64,000 nt of DNA, from contig NW_004624781.1 in NCBI RefSeq assembly GCF_000247695.1, positions 11,247,147-11,311,146 of the forward strand, given 5' to 3'. Position 1 is the first letter of the stretch, and each line of letters starts with the position of its first letter. Shown here in pieces: positions 26,015 through 37,650 of this stretch. The notes beneath the pieces were generated by a model. It was not told the DNA's origin. It saw only the letters and a program-made list of their open reading frames with translations, and did no database searches. The position numbers and the translations under genes are program-made. Origin of the DNA: Heterocephalus glaber (lineage: Eukaryota > Chordata > Mammalia > Rodentia > Bathyergidae).

Positions 26015-26105
26015 ACCATCTTAGTTTGCAGATAAGGAAATTAGAATGGGCCCTGTCGAGTTCATAGTTGAACTAGGACTCCAGCCTGGGTCTCCTGAAC
26101 CTTTG
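26015..26105 (-). repeat. MIR fragment
   Basis: 'ttagtttgcagataaggaaatt' and 'ggactccagcctgggtctcctg' in the order of a reverse-complement MIR. Confidence 0.5.
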
Positions 26106-26849
26106 CTTCAAAGTTCCAGAATTCAAATTAGGCACATCACAATGTCACTTAACTGCAGTTGTCTGAATGTTTCCGGAGATAATTCTTTTTTAATATAGAC
26201 TTCATTTTGCCTCTCCATGGCAGTATATCTGTTGGCTACTCTGTTACACAAAGGCATGCAGCCGTAAACTATAATACGTGTCCTCTGACTAGTAGACGTA
26301 AAAGAAGAGAAAAGGAGCAGTTTCTTCTTCTCCTTGATAAGTGTCCAATAGAAATAGGAGGATATGTCAGCTGGTAATCCTGGCTTTGGAAATTTCCAAA
26401 ATTCTATGCGTAATTAACGTTGGCATGTATCCGTAAGGCTCTTTTAGCAAGTACAACTTTACTAGGCATGTCAGTGTGTAGCTTTATGAGGTGTCTGAAA
26501 AGTTCCAATGTTCTGGGCTCTTGTCTTTCTTGTCCAAAAGGGCCAGGCCCACCCATTGTGTCTCTGAGATGCACCTTGCCAACCACCTGAAAATGTGCCT
26601 GAGACACGCTGCTGTGCAAATGTTGCACAGTCATCTCAGGTTGCATCTCACCTGAGCAACGATCCAGAAGGCCACCTCTCAAATAACACATTTTGTGGAC
26701 ATGAGATTTTTCTCAATGACACCAACTATTCCTCGCCTGTTATTACCCAGCAACCTGTCATCCCTGTGAGCCTTTCACTTACAACAATTTTATCTCATTT
26801 ATTCATTGGATCAACTATTGCTAAGTCTTAATTACTCGGCCTTGAATAG
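26106..26849. other. Unique non-coding DNA
   Basis: Nothing recognised. Confidence 0.45.
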
Positions 26850-26851
26850 GA

Positions 26852-26945
26852 TGGTTAATTCCTCTGGGTCTCAGTTTCCACACCTGTAAAGTAGGGATGA
26901 GGTTGTAGCTCCCAGGTGGTTGGGAAGATTGGATGTTATTAAATG
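26852..26945 (+). repeat. MIR fragment
   Basis: 'ctctgggtctcagtttccacacctgtaaagtaggg' is the MIR 3' half in sense. Confidence 0.55.
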
Positions 26946-27165
26946 GGTATTTTTCATCACACCTGGCTTATACTAGACAATTTGTACAGTCATTCACTTC
27001 CAGGGGGCAGAATTTATATTATGGGGGATGTTATGGAATTCCAGTTTCTTCTCTCTCCACCTCTAGCCAAGGCAGTTTGGCCATAAGAAATATTTTAGAT
27101 AGCTGTATGGTTTGGGAAGGAGGTAGTGGGCCACATTAGACCGCTGCATCCCGAATGATTCTCCA

Positions 27166-27253
27166 GGGCCGAGGATTTAGCTCAGTGGCATTGTGACTGC
27201 CTTGCAAGCACAAGAACCTGAGTTCAATCCCTGGTACCAAAAAAACAAAAACA
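27166..27253 (+). mobile_element. ID-like tRNA-derived SINE with perfect 16-bp target duplication
   Basis: 'gggccgaggatttagctcag' starts it and 'gagttcaatccctggtacc' plus an A-rich tail ends it. The word gaatgattctccaggg stands at 27153-27168 and again, unchanged, at 27254-27269. The first copy overlaps the SINE start by the shared GGG. An intact duplication marks this as one of the younger insertions here. Confidence 0.92.
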
Positions 27254-27369
27254 GAATGATTCTCCAGGGCAGCTTTTTATCAAGATGAAATGGAATTTGA
27301 TTCTCCCTGCACACGAAGGCTCAGGCAATTTGAGCCTGGTGTTTAATCCACTATGAACATCCTTTGTGT

Positions 27370-27640
27370 GGAACCTCTGTCGTCACCATTTAGGAAAATT
27401 AATATTTATATCAAACATCTTCTATAATGAGATATGAACCTCTGCCCACCAAAGTTCTGGCGCAGATTTTAGATTTGCATGTTTCCATAGTCAGGTTGCT
27501 GAATAATGTATTTCTCCAATTGGAGAAATAAAGTAGATGAATGCTTTCAAAGGAGACATTGAATCAAAGCGGATCACTCAGTCTTCCCTTTCCGAGGTTT
27601 CCTGGATGGGGAAAGGGTGAAGATTCTGAAATCAAACCTA
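27370..27640. promoter_or_regulatory. Enhancer-like unique stretch with octamer and long palindrome
   Basis: The stretch is repeat-free and carries a perfect octamer ATTTGCAT at 27473-27480 (POU-factor site). A 22-bp perfect palindrome at 27509-27530 centres on TCCAATTGGA. Regulatory function is inferred only. Confidence 0.3.
27509..27530. repeat. 22-bp perfect palindrome
   Basis: The left arm TATTTCTCCAA is followed without spacer by its exact complement. By base composition alone a perfect 11-bp arm is expected about 0.015 times in 64 kb. Confidence 0.95.
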
Positions 27641-28994
27641 TTTCTTAGATCATTTTGAATATTATATATGTTAACAAAGCTTCTTAAAGGGTGAACTATG
27701 AAAAGAAGGGGACATAATGTGATTATATTTGGGGACCAATGTTTGCATTTGGGAGGAAAAGTGTAGCAGTTTGCTGGTCTAATTGGTTGTTTTGCAATAG
27801 CCTTTGCCTTCTTTTCATTCTTCCCTTTTTTTTGTCATTTCCTCTGTGCCTTTTTCCCCCCATGCACCTAGCTCTGACCCTTAAAGCCTAAGATCAAATA
27901 TCACCTCCCCTAGGAAACTTTTTTGACGTTCAGCTGGGAGAAGGGGTCTTTCTCCATTTCAACGTCGTTTGTCTGTTGCTTAGCTGAAGCAACTTATGCT
28001 GAACCAATTACCCTTTGGGTCTGTGGGCCTCACTGAACTGCAGCCCCTTCTGCCCCTTAGCAAAGTGTCCTTCTCATCTGTGTTTTCCAGGCACAGTGAC
28101 TGTTGCATAGTAGGTCTTTAATAAGTGTCTTCTTAAAGAAACAAATGAATCTTGGGACCCTAAGCCCCACCCTTACATCCTGTAGCCAGGAAGATGAATG
28201 GTGCAGTGGAGCTGATGGAAAGGTGGCTGAAAAGGCCTCTTTGGCATCCTAGTCCTTCCATGCAGAATAGCAGTGACAGGCACAGTGGAGTCCTCACCTG
28301 CCTTTCCTGGCAAACTTCCTAAATGTGGATGTTGAGAGGATGTTAGTCTTTTCTCTGCAGTGAAAGTGTGGGCTGAGTTCACAGTTTTAAAGCACTCTTG
28401 TAGCCCCCACAGTCTATTTCAGTAATAGGCACATTGCAATGATGCCTTCTTCGAATTGTATCATAGCACAGTCACTTCTCCTTCCGCACAGCACTCTCCC
28501 CCACCCACCGTCCTGGGGCAGGTTGGAATCACTGCCGTGGAGCGCAGTGCCTGGCACGGAGAGGGCATGCTGCCCACAGGCTGAGGATGAATGGGTGTGT
28601 GGAAGATGACGACAGCAACAGCATGGTAATCCACCACATCTCGTGTGATGCAGTCCCGAGAGCAATACGTGAGGTCTAGGACTAGAGTTGCTACCCATTT
28701 CCCACAGGCAGAACTGGCCATGAGAAAGAGTCCAGAACTTGCTCATAATCTCAGAGCTGATAACGGGTGGAATAAAGACCCACACTCAGGACTCCCAGGC
28801 CTTGAACCATACCCCAGACTCACAGATTCATCTGCTGTTTATGGCAGACTGGGTATGTGTGCAATATTTCTAAATTTTTATCAGTGCATGTCTGTAGTAC
28901 ATAAGGATTCTGGTCATGGTGGGGAGCTTGTACCTGTACCTAACACATCTGTTCCTACTGAGACACTTTTCCCAGGGCAGCAAAGTGATCCTCA
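27641..28994. other. Unique non-coding DNA
   Basis: Overlapping frames at 28414-29016 lie on both strands with no domain signature. A weak minus-strand MIR trace may lie near 28720-28810. Confidence 0.45.
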
Positions 28995-28997
28995 TAA

Positions 28998-29235
28998 TAA
29001 GAGTTATATTTATTGAGTCCTTAAGAGAGGTACCCAGTAGATGCTGAACACTGTAAGTTCTCCTAGCAGGCTTGAACACCACTGGCTAGCCATTGTTCCC
29101 ACTTTCGTCTCACAGATGAGGAAACTGAGGCATGGAATGTTTATGTACCCTGTACTTGGCCACAGAGCTAGTTCACAGTAAAGACATGATTTCAATCCAA
29201 GTACTTTAAGTTCAAAGCTCCTGCTCTTAATCCCT
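28998..29235 (-). repeat. MIR element
   Basis: 'gtacccagtagatgctgaacac', 'cagatgaggaaactgaggcatgg' and 'ggccacagagctagttcac' match reverse-complement MIR over most of its length. Confidence 0.75.
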
Positions 29236-29276
29236 CAGCTGTACTTCCTCCCTTGAAAGACCAGTATTCTAAATTA

Positions 29277-29805
29277 GGACGTGATCAAAATATACAGTGA
29301 ATATTTAAATTTCTTAAAAATTATTACAGCAAAAGACACATTGCTATTAATGCCACTCAAAATACTTCCCCTTGGTTTTAATACATTTATCCTATCATTC
29401 TTGCCACTTTCTAAAGCAGTTATGGAAGTTCTCTTTCATGAGTATCTGTAGAAAGTATGATAAAAAAATTTCAGTGAATGCTGCTGCTGCGTGCCATTCA
29501 ACAGAACAACTTGCTTATAAAACTAGTATAGTGTGTCCTCATACACCCTGTTCACCAGACCTGGCACTGTATAACTCGTAGCTCCTCTCCCAAGACAAAA
29601 TGACCGTAAAAGTAAACATTTTGAATCAATTCAGGACATCAGGGTAGCCACAATGGCACAACTAAAGACCTTCATTGCTTCAGAAAGTGGCAAGAACAAT
29701 AGAGAAAGTGAAAGGGAGTATTCTGAGAGGGATTAATGGCAACAGATCTTTCACTATAATCTTTTAAAAATATTTAAACATTCATCATACTTTTCAATCA
29801 CACCA
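29277..29805 (+). mobile_element. Composite mariner-derived element, copy A
   Basis: Three parts are visible. First, 29277-29450 is an inverted mariner 3' end: terminal repeat 'gtgatcaaaatatacagtg', then C-terminal transposase remains on the minus strand. Second, 29451 onward begins a second terminal repeat, 'tatgataaaaaaatttcagtg', in forward sense. It is joined to transposase remains with an 'SPDLA' stretch at about 29553-29567 and 'CFRKWQ' near 29678-29695. Third, the forward 3' end runs to 29804. The outer arms therefore form an inverted repeat of about 165 bp. TA stands at both edges, with one extra base on the right. The mariner transposase is a DDD recombinase; here frames are broken and most of the gene is missing. 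Copy B lies at 59664. Confidence 0.8.
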
Positions 29806-29844
29806 TATATCATTGTTTCTTAACAGATCAGTGGTCTGTGAGCA

Positions 29845-30012
29845 GTTTTGACCTTGGGTAAATTATCTAATGTATTTGGGCTTCTGCTTCTTGATTTGTA
29901 AAATGAAGAAATTAATATCCACACTTTGGATTTGCTGAGAGAATTAAATGGTAATACATGAAGAATGTACTTTGTAAGCTATAAAGCATTATACAAATGA
30001 AAGTTATTACTG
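29845..30012 (+). repeat. MIR-type element
   Basis: 'accttgggtaaattatctaatg', 'gatttgtaaaatgaagaaatt' and 'ctataaagcattatacaaatg' follow the MIR/MIR3 layout in sense. Confidence 0.6.
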
Positions 30013-30535
30013 CCCAATGGGAAAAAATTGCAACAAGCTATTCCAATAATAATTCAGTTGAACAAGTGTTTATTAAGTTTATACGATGGGGAAGCCATGA
30101 TCAAAATCAGAGAAATAATTCTATTCATCACCAAGTGTAATTCCATTAAATTTCCAGCAAGAGAATCTGCTTTTTCAGCTTCTTTTTGTTGCAAATTTGC
30201 TAGTGAAATTACCTAACAAGAAAGGAAACAAGACCAGGTAAAGCAATTTTGTTTAAAATGGTGCCCGCCATTACAATGTTGTTCATTATTTTCTAACTGT
30301 TTTCAATAATACACCACCCTACTTAAGAGCTTTCTGTACCATTATTGCAATTGCGAACATCATCTGACCTCTTTGGAGAGTCCACGTCTGTAAACTGTCC
30401 TTTTTTCAATGGAATAAACAAAATGAATAAACAGAAAATTGGTTAGAAAGCTCCACAGAAGAATCAGAGAGGCAACAGGACTACCAGGGTTTGAAGTCAA
30501 AATTCTCTTTTTGTTCATGTTGATTTGCTTGTTTG
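30013..30535. other. Unique AT-rich DNA
   Basis: Nothing recognised. Confidence 0.45.
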
Positions 30536-30540
30536 TTCTG

Positions 30541-30692
30541 TTTTTGTACTGTAGATTAAACCCAGTAGTACTATACTACTAAGCTACATCCCCAGCCCTT
30601 TTTAAATGTTTTTTTTAAATTTTGAGAAGTTAACTTGCCCAGGCTGGCCTCAAACTTGTGATTTTCCTGTCTCAACCTCCCAAGTAGCTAGG
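30541..30692 (-). mobile_element. Dimeric B1-ID SINE
   Basis: On the plus strand an ID-like part, 'gtactgtagattaaacccag' to 'aagctacatccccagccc', is followed by 'gcccaggctggcctcaaac' and 'tctcaacctcccaagtagc'. These last words are the 7SL-derived half in reverse. The same architecture recurs at 37651 and 54684. Confidence 0.75.
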
Positions 30693-32680
30693 GGGAAATC
30701 AGAGTTTGTGATGGGGTCTGACTCCTCCTTCCGCTCTTTCTGACTCTGTGACCTTTGAGTAAGACATGTATGCTGGCCGAGTCTCCATTTCTTCACTAGT
30801 AACACCCAGCAGTAGTTGCTTTGTGAAAAACTCTTTCTCACTGTGTGAATGTGAGCTCATGTTATTATGTCCAATCCCCAAGAATATTTAGCATCTTTTT
30901 GAAAATATTTGTACTAGAGTTAGAACCAGGAATTTTAAAGTCACACAGTCTGGGTCTGGGTAAACAGATGTCTCACCACAGGACAACTACTGGCATTTAT
31001 TGGGAACCTACTGTATAACCAACAAACAAGAGATAACTGGCGAAAATGCCCAGTTCTCTCTATAATTATATATTGAGTTCAAACCTGTCATTACTAAATG
31101 GCTTCGAAGCAGAACAAATCAAGCCTCGCTGCCTTGATTCACCTGGCTGTCCTGCTCCAGATGTGATGAGAGTTGGATGAGACCCATCAGGGACTTGAGA
31201 TGCTCAGGAGTAACAAGCCTTTCCTGGGACTCCTGTGAGTTCACAAGAGGGGACACTTCACCTGCAGCTTCAGGTGTAACGAGATTTCCTCTCGAAGGCA
31301 TTGGCAGCAATCCCTTGTCACTTCTGTTAAATCTCACAGAAACTCACCAAGGTCAATAGATGATGAGTGCCCAGACCCTACGGGGACAACACCGGGACCC
31401 TCCCAAACACCTTCATAAAGTGAAAGCTTGCAACGTGTACCTATGAGAAGGATTTAGGTCCCACCCTTACTTACACTTATGGGTAGGTCCTCTTTGAATA
31501 TGTCCAGAGACCCATGTAGGCAAGATTTAGCTTCTAACCTACAGAGATTAAAATCATTCTGAACATTTCCGTTGTCTTAAAAGATCCTTCTCACTCTTGT
31601 AAAACCAGTGTTTGTGCCACATAACAGATGGTATGAAACAGGAGTTTTATCACTTGATTTCACGTATACACTAAATCCAGATAAAGATATAAGGCAGAGC
31701 AAAGTGAAGAATGCTAAAGACGAGTAGGAGTGTGTCCATTTCTTGCACTCCCGTGGGATCTGTGGCAAACTGAACAAGACACTGGATGACAAGGCAAAGG
31801 GTAAGAAGCGTCCCCTCGATCCAGACTCCATGTCTCATGGCAGGGCATCCGGCTGCAGAGTTCAGGTTCAGGTTCAACAAACAGAACCAAAGCAGGGGAC
31901 CTCAGTGGTGCCATAACCCATCTCCACACCTCCAGCGGCTGTGCTGGTCACACCCACAGCTGCATGGCGTCCTCCCGTGTGTAGCAACACCGGGCACTGG
32001 AGAGACAAGGGGGCATGGTCTTTGGACAGTTTATTTCTTTTTCCTGCTGAGGTTTCTCCTTTAGCTCTGTATTGAGTAGTTTTATCCCTGGGAAGTAGTG
32101 CTGTCCCAATAGCTTGACTAGAGAAGCCAAGCACAGTGAGGGCTGGCAACTTCTAGCCTTTTCAGTCTGAATAGTAGGAGATGATTCTGACGGCTGGAGA
32201 GTCACACGGGCCAGCAGCTTCTCCATCAGCCTGTGAGCCTCTCCAAGGAGGGTCATGGCTTGGTGCTGGGGTGCTTCTATGAGCCACAGAGCTCCTGGCC
32301 TGGACGTGGAGCTTTGGAAATGATAGAATTGAACGTAGGATACTTCCATGGACTATATTCCTTTGCTCCAGGGAAGCTTAGAAAGACAGCTCATGTGTTT
32401 TTTCTCCATCACTGTTGAGTATACTTCTGTTCAAATCCTGTCTGCTTCCCATCTGCCTCTTCACATCCTCTTCTCTCACCTTCTCTGGAGCAACCTTGGT
32501 AACTCCAGCCTTTGTTGGCATCTCCCGATTCTGCTTCTCTCCTTTGAAACCAGGAGAGAATATGACCAGTTTCCTGTCTCCAGTTCTTCAATAGGTTTGG
32601 GTTTCTAGGTTCCCAGAAAGCAGAGAGAAGGACCATATTCCACAGGGGAGATATTTTGGGAGGATGGAAAAAATTTGAGG
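30693..32680. other. Unique non-coding DNA
   Basis: The minus-strand frame 31948-32349 (133 codons, Lys/Glu/Leu-rich middle) is the most protein-like in the window. It has no recognisable homologue, no intron evidence and overlaps other frames, so it is not called a gene. Confidence 0.45.
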
Positions 32681-32687
32681 CTAGAAT

Positions 32688-32835
32688 TGGAAGATCCAAG
32701 TCTGTATCCTGGTTCTGTCTCTTAATATTTGTATTATCTTGACCAAGCCATGTGCATTCCCTAAGCCTCACTTTTCCCATCTTTAAAATAGGATGAAATG
32801 ATGGTTGTCACAAGGGAACATAAGAATTAAATGTG
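32688..32835 (+). repeat. MIR fragment
   Basis: 'gtatcctggttctgtctctta', 'taagcctcacttttcccatctttaaaatagg' in sense. Confidence 0.6.
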
Positions 32836-34905
32836 GTTGCTTAGGTAAAAGTGTCTGTCATAAATTACATACTTATTGTTGTTTGCTGTTGTTTATCTTT
32901 GACAGATGCAAGCAGTAGCTGGGAACTTTATCTATTTTTAGTTGCTATTTGTTGAATGGCTGGGAAATGAACCAGAAGGAGTGTTTTGCCTTCCAGCAGT
33001 GACTCCTGTACCTCATTTGTAAACACTGGCATTTTGGAGTGAGGAAAAAAAAATGGATTTGTTTCTTTTAAATGGATGGTACCTTATATTTGCATCACAA
33101 TAAAAAGTGGAGGCGTGTTTTCATTCCATTTTATTTTTCATCTTTGACAACTGTGACTTCTTGTTTTTGGATCACACTTGCCTAGGAATAAAAATTAGAG
33201 CCTCCATCTCCAGATCGTTTTGGCCCCAATAATTCTGGTAAGAGCTTTTCCCAAATGCTCCTTTAGCAATCTGGGCATCTCAGGGCATAGGTCCTGTGAC
33301 CTCATTGTCTTGGCTGGTTTTGCTCCCTCTGTGGCTGTCCCTGGTGATATCTTGGGTGCTACAATCAGCAGCTTGTCCATGATGCATAAGGAGCTGGTGG
33401 CCACAGGGGTCAGGTTGCTGCATATGGGTTGCACTGAGGCCACTTCTGATGTCCATGGGTAGTTGCCTGGAGGCCCTGTGCCCTCTCTACTGCCACTCTA
33501 CTCAGTCACCTCCTGGTACTGCTGAGGCTGCGGGCAGCCAAGCAGCCAGGACATCACCTGTGTTCAACAGGTCCTGCCGATGTTTGGGAGTAAATAACTT
33601 TTGTTGTTTGTTCCGTTTTGTTTTTACGTTCATGCAGTTGCCCCATCCATTTGCACGGGACACTGGACAGTTGGGATCACTTGCCTCAGGCTCTTCTGGC
33701 CAAATGGATGATGTGACGTCATCCTGGTTTTCCCACGGCAGAGGTGGGCTCATGATTCCAAGTCTGGAGACATGCCCTGTAATATACATGTGTGTAGCCC
33801 AGTGTGAATTACTTTAGGTTTGCCAAGGAAATCCCCTTTCCTGGCCTAAATATTTCCTTCTCCAAAATCCAGCTGGATTGATGTTCCCTTATTTCTCATA
33901 CTGCTGCTGGAGAGAACAGAGCTCTGTGCCTGAGAGGAAAGAGATGGAGCAGACAGAATCCGGACAGAGAGCCAGTGTTCTCCCTGGCTGCAAGAGGCCT
34001 TATTTCTCCTAACAAGCTTGGGCCCGGGTAGGTGCAGCTTAGGAGCCTCATCCTGTCCCTCAACTTCCGGTCTGCAGTGACCCCCATGTCCCCGTGTTCC
34101 TGAGTGGGACTCAGCCACTGCCTCCAGGCTGTGAGCCAGCCAGACCTGCTGGCCCATTGGCACCACCCTTCTATATTCAAGAACGCAGTGTGACACTCTG
34201 CCCCAGGGCCACGGGCTCCTTCTAGAACCAGGCATCATCTCTTTCCAAGATGGATCTTTTGCAAAAGGGAAGGGGACCGAGACATGGGGGTGGGGGTGGG
34301 AATGAAAAAAGAAGGAAGATGTATCATGTACCTGTACCAACTCCCCATCACGAATATAAGCATTATGTACTGCAAACAGGTGCTAATAACAGTCTTTTAA
34401 AAAGAAACGATGAATGTTCCTGTTTCCCCAGGGTACATGAAGTAGATATGCTCTTGAATTTGGGTTTGGAGACAGCAGTAGTGCTGATAGGTTGTCTCTG
34501 TAGCTCCAAGGTGCTGCATTGGCAGGGTGTCTTCACCTCTCGCCTGCCTGCCTTCTGCTCTTAAGCCAATCCACTGCTGGTCATCGCTGCAGCCAAGTCA
34601 CTGTCAGTGGAGTTGGGTCCATGCTGGCCTGCAGCCTTCCTGGCCACAGCAGACAGGGGAGCAGTCTTAAGTGTGACTCTTGCTACTGACATATTTCTAG
34701 GCTCCTGCAGGGACAATCATTGGAAGCAGTTTCCTGCTGTCTGCGAATACGGATGGGAAGCATCAGCCGGGAGTTCTGGGCCATGCTGCTCAGTGTGTAT
34801 AGATTTCTGGTTTATTTTTCCCCACCTGCAGCTTCACCCATGAAGGCAGTCAGTGCAGAGTCCCTGGTCCCCAATACTATATTTAATACCACTGGCAAGG
34901 TCTAG
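32836..34905. other. Unique non-coding DNA
   Basis: Frames are open on both strands at 33195-33462 and 33846-34340, without recognisable domains. G-rich words lie near 34283-34300. Confidence 0.45.
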
Positions 34906-34907
34906 AC

Positions 34908-35080
34908 TAGTGGTTCTAGCTCTAGTTGAGAATGGAATAATAATATTATGAGGCTCTCTCAGAGGCTTTCACATAATACTGAGGCCCCTGCTTCCCCTCA
35001 GACCACTTACATCAGACTTGCAGAGCGGAACTAGGGTGAGCTGGGCTGCAGGAATTTTTAAAGCTCCCCAAGTGCCTCTC
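34908..35080 (+). repeat. MER5-like hAT relic
   Basis: 'ctagtggttctagctctagttgagaatgg' and 'aggaatttttaaagctccccaagtg' follow MER5 order with a scrambled middle. Confidence 0.4.
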
Positions 35081-35770
35081 ATGTTCAGCACATGTTGCAG
35101 TTCTCCAGTTCACAGGACTTCTCTGACAGCTGGATGACCTGTGTGTGTGTGGCTTTTCTCCACAGTAATGCACCAGTGGACTATGAAGGCCGAGGCCTTG
35201 GTTTCATGCTTTGTGGAACCAGTGGAGCCATATATTTATGCTCATGCTACAGACCCTCTCATCTGCTCTGCTGCGAGCCAGCTGCCCACTTCTGCGCAGT
35301 AACTGGCTGAAGGTAACCATGCCCTACTTGGCGAAAAGGTTGCACGTGGGCTCCACTGGGCTGAGTTTCTCTTTCTGTCTGACACAGTCCCAGAAACACC
35401 AGCCAAACCTGCACATTGAGAACATAGTTCTTGTAGAACCTGGATCAAGAAATTTCTATATATCCCTTTTCAAGTATGACTGTGATTATAGCAAAGAACA
35501 GAAACATCTCACCAGAGGGACTGCAAGAGCCACAACAAGATTGAATAGAATCAGTGCTGACCTTCCTAAGTTAACTCGAGATGTACAGGGGGACAAAAAA
35601 GAAATGGAAGAGGCTAAATGCTAAACCTGGCCCAGGGCGTGTAAAATACCCTGCAGAACCTGCCCACCTTCTTCAACACCCTGGTTTCCGGCAGCATCAG
35701 AACAAAGTTGCCTTCTTTCTAAACCCTAGTGGAAGGGAGGGTGCAGTCAAAATCAGAAGGTGCTGCTGTG
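35081..35770. other. Unique non-coding DNA
   Basis: A 137-codon plus frame at 35211-35624 shows no family signature. I considered a processed pseudogene and could not support it. Confidence 0.45.
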
Positions 35771-35773
35771 CAT

Positions 35774-36621
35774 ACCATATTTCCCTGAAAACAAGACCTA
35801 TCCAGAATATAAACCCTAGCAAGAGTTTTCAGGATGCTCATAATAAAAGCCATATCTCAGAAGTGAGGCCCAGTTAAGATCCTCAGCCAAACAGATGCAT
35901 TTAGTAAGTCCATTGCTACACACGATGGCCGTATTGAATTTTAAAATAAAAATATTAATATATAATTAAATATAAATAAATAATATTATTGAGACTATTA
36001 CTTAAAATAAATAATACAAATTATAAGTATCTGTAAATATGCAAATGGGCACCTTTGGACAAGAGGTAAGCACCTGAGTAGATAGATGAACTCAAGACTT
36101 TCTACCAAATGACCAATCGAAGTACAGACACAACGTACCAGTAATGTGTGCACTTAGTAATGAACTAATGTGGTTGTGTCTAATACGAATCTTTGTAATT
36201 CAACTCATCATGTGTTGTAATGAAGCAGTATGAGAAGGCTCCATGGACAAGAAGTACTCATTTAAGGACGGTTCTATTGCTGGACATGAGAAACTAGAGC
36301 TAACAGTTCTACAGAAAATGGAGTTGCAAGAAATATAAGCCAGAATTTGGGGTTTGGAGGGTTATGATGATGTTCCAGAAGAAGATGACAGGACTGTATT
36401 TGAATAAATGTAGATTTTCATACATGAATTGATACAGTTTTGTACATGAATAAATGTAGATTTCTATGCATGAGCAAATAAATAAATATAGATTGTTGTA
36501 TATGAACAAATGTAAATTGTTGTACATGACAATGAATAAGACATCCCCTGAAAATAAGCCCTATAGCATTTTTTGGAGCAAAAATTACTAAGACCCAGTC
36601 TTATTTTCAGGGAAATCCGAA
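35774..36621. mobile_element. Non-autonomous DNA transposon, about 845 bp
   Basis: ATTTCCCTGAAAACAAGAC at 35779-35797 is repeated in inverse at 36598-36616 with one mismatch (19-bp terminal inverted repeat). Sub-terminal words 'aaaccctagc' and 'gaaaataagccctat' echo each other. The interior is very AT-rich (35930-36030) and has a degenerate tandem block at 36405-36530. No open transposase remains. A target duplication is not clear. The ends recall a short DNA-transposon family seen in other mammals, but I cannot name it. Confidence 0.7.
36405..36530. repeat. Degenerate tandem repeat inside the DNA transposon
   Basis: The phrases 'gaataaatgtagatttt' and 'ttgtacatgaa' alternate four times with small changes, in units of roughly 30-37 bp. 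Confidence 0.7.
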
Positions 36622-36978
36622 AGCTACTTGGGCTTGCTGTAGAATATGATGCCAGCAAGGACAGACACAGGTATCCTGCCTCTTGCTTCCAGGACTCGGG
36701 TACAGCAATTCCAAAGGAGAACACATGCTAAAAATAGGAAGTTGTTATTCAACCATTCTATCAAGGTAGAAAAGAAAATCTAATAAATTTGACCTTGAGC
36801 GAGCTGCTATTTCAATTCTAACAGGGCTCTGTGGGCTTGATAATATGATTAGCCTTGTTTGTTCCAGAATGTGTGAGCACAGCAAGGGCCAGCATGGAGT
36901 TGTGTAAAAGTCTCTCTCTCATTACACTCAGCTTCCTGTGTCTCCCCAGCCTCATCCCAGGCTATGTTCTGTTATCAC

Positions 36979-37075
36979 TTTTTTTTTTTTTTTTTTTTTG
37001 GTACCAGGGATTGAACTCAGGACCTTGTGGTTGCAAGGCAGGCAGGCGGAACCACTGATCTAAATCCCTGGCCCC
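36979..37075 (-). mobile_element. ID-like tRNA-derived SINE with 14-bp target duplication
   Basis: A poly-T run, then 'ggtaccagggattgaactcagg' and 'actgatctaaatccctggcc'. The word ctgttatcactttt flanks it perfectly at 36969-36982 and 37076-37089; the first copy runs into the T tract. Confidence 0.92.
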
Positions 37076-37089
37076 CTGTTATCACTTTT

Positions 37090-37645
37090 GCACATAAACC
37101 TAAAGATAAAACTGTTTGTGTTTCAAAGGAGGACAGGGAGAGCAGAGAAAACACAGTCTTTGGTATGTATGTGCACACGGTGTTCTGACAAAGTATCATG
37201 CTAACAGGAAAATTCTGTTAAATGATATAAACTGATTTCATGTTAGTGCTCACATGAATGTATGCCTGAGGCTACATCCCTAATGTGAAGTAAAGTGTAA
37301 GACAGGAGAACCTAAACATACACCTTCTTATCCACAGACAACGGCAGAACATCTCGCTTATCCCACATAATTAGCTTTGAGAACAGAAATGTAAATGGAA
37401 GGCTGCTTCTCAAATTTAACAACACACAGAGGGAAGAGCACTGATTTGGGATTTGGCCTGCCCTGAGCACACATCTCAGTCTATTCACAGGCTCCATGGC
37501 CATGGCCGTGGCCATAGTTGTGGGATGTAAACTCAGACTCAGTTTCCACAGTGAGGTGTGAGGTCTAAAGAAGCTACTGTGTGCAGAGTTTCTAACTATT
37601 ATTTAGGAGTCCCATAAGTAGTTACTTTTTATGATTGACTGTGGA
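37090..37645. other. Unique non-coding DNA
   Basis: Nothing recognised apart from a short GGCCATGGCC-type repeat near 37498-37515. Confidence 0.45.
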
Positions 37646-37650
37646 TGTTA

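Noticed and set aside
31948..32349. Minus-strand 133-codon frame with a plausible soluble-protein texture
   Set aside because: No family recognised, overlapping open frames, and the length is within chance for 128 kb of strand. A protein search with RNA-seq support would be needed to revive it.
33195..33462. Frames open on both strands that looked like a processed pseudogene
   Set aside because: No known protein could be matched; no poly-A or target duplication seen.
35211..35624. 137-codon plus frame; a COX6C-like start was considered because of 'LAKRLHV'
   Set aside because: Similarity ends after a few residues.
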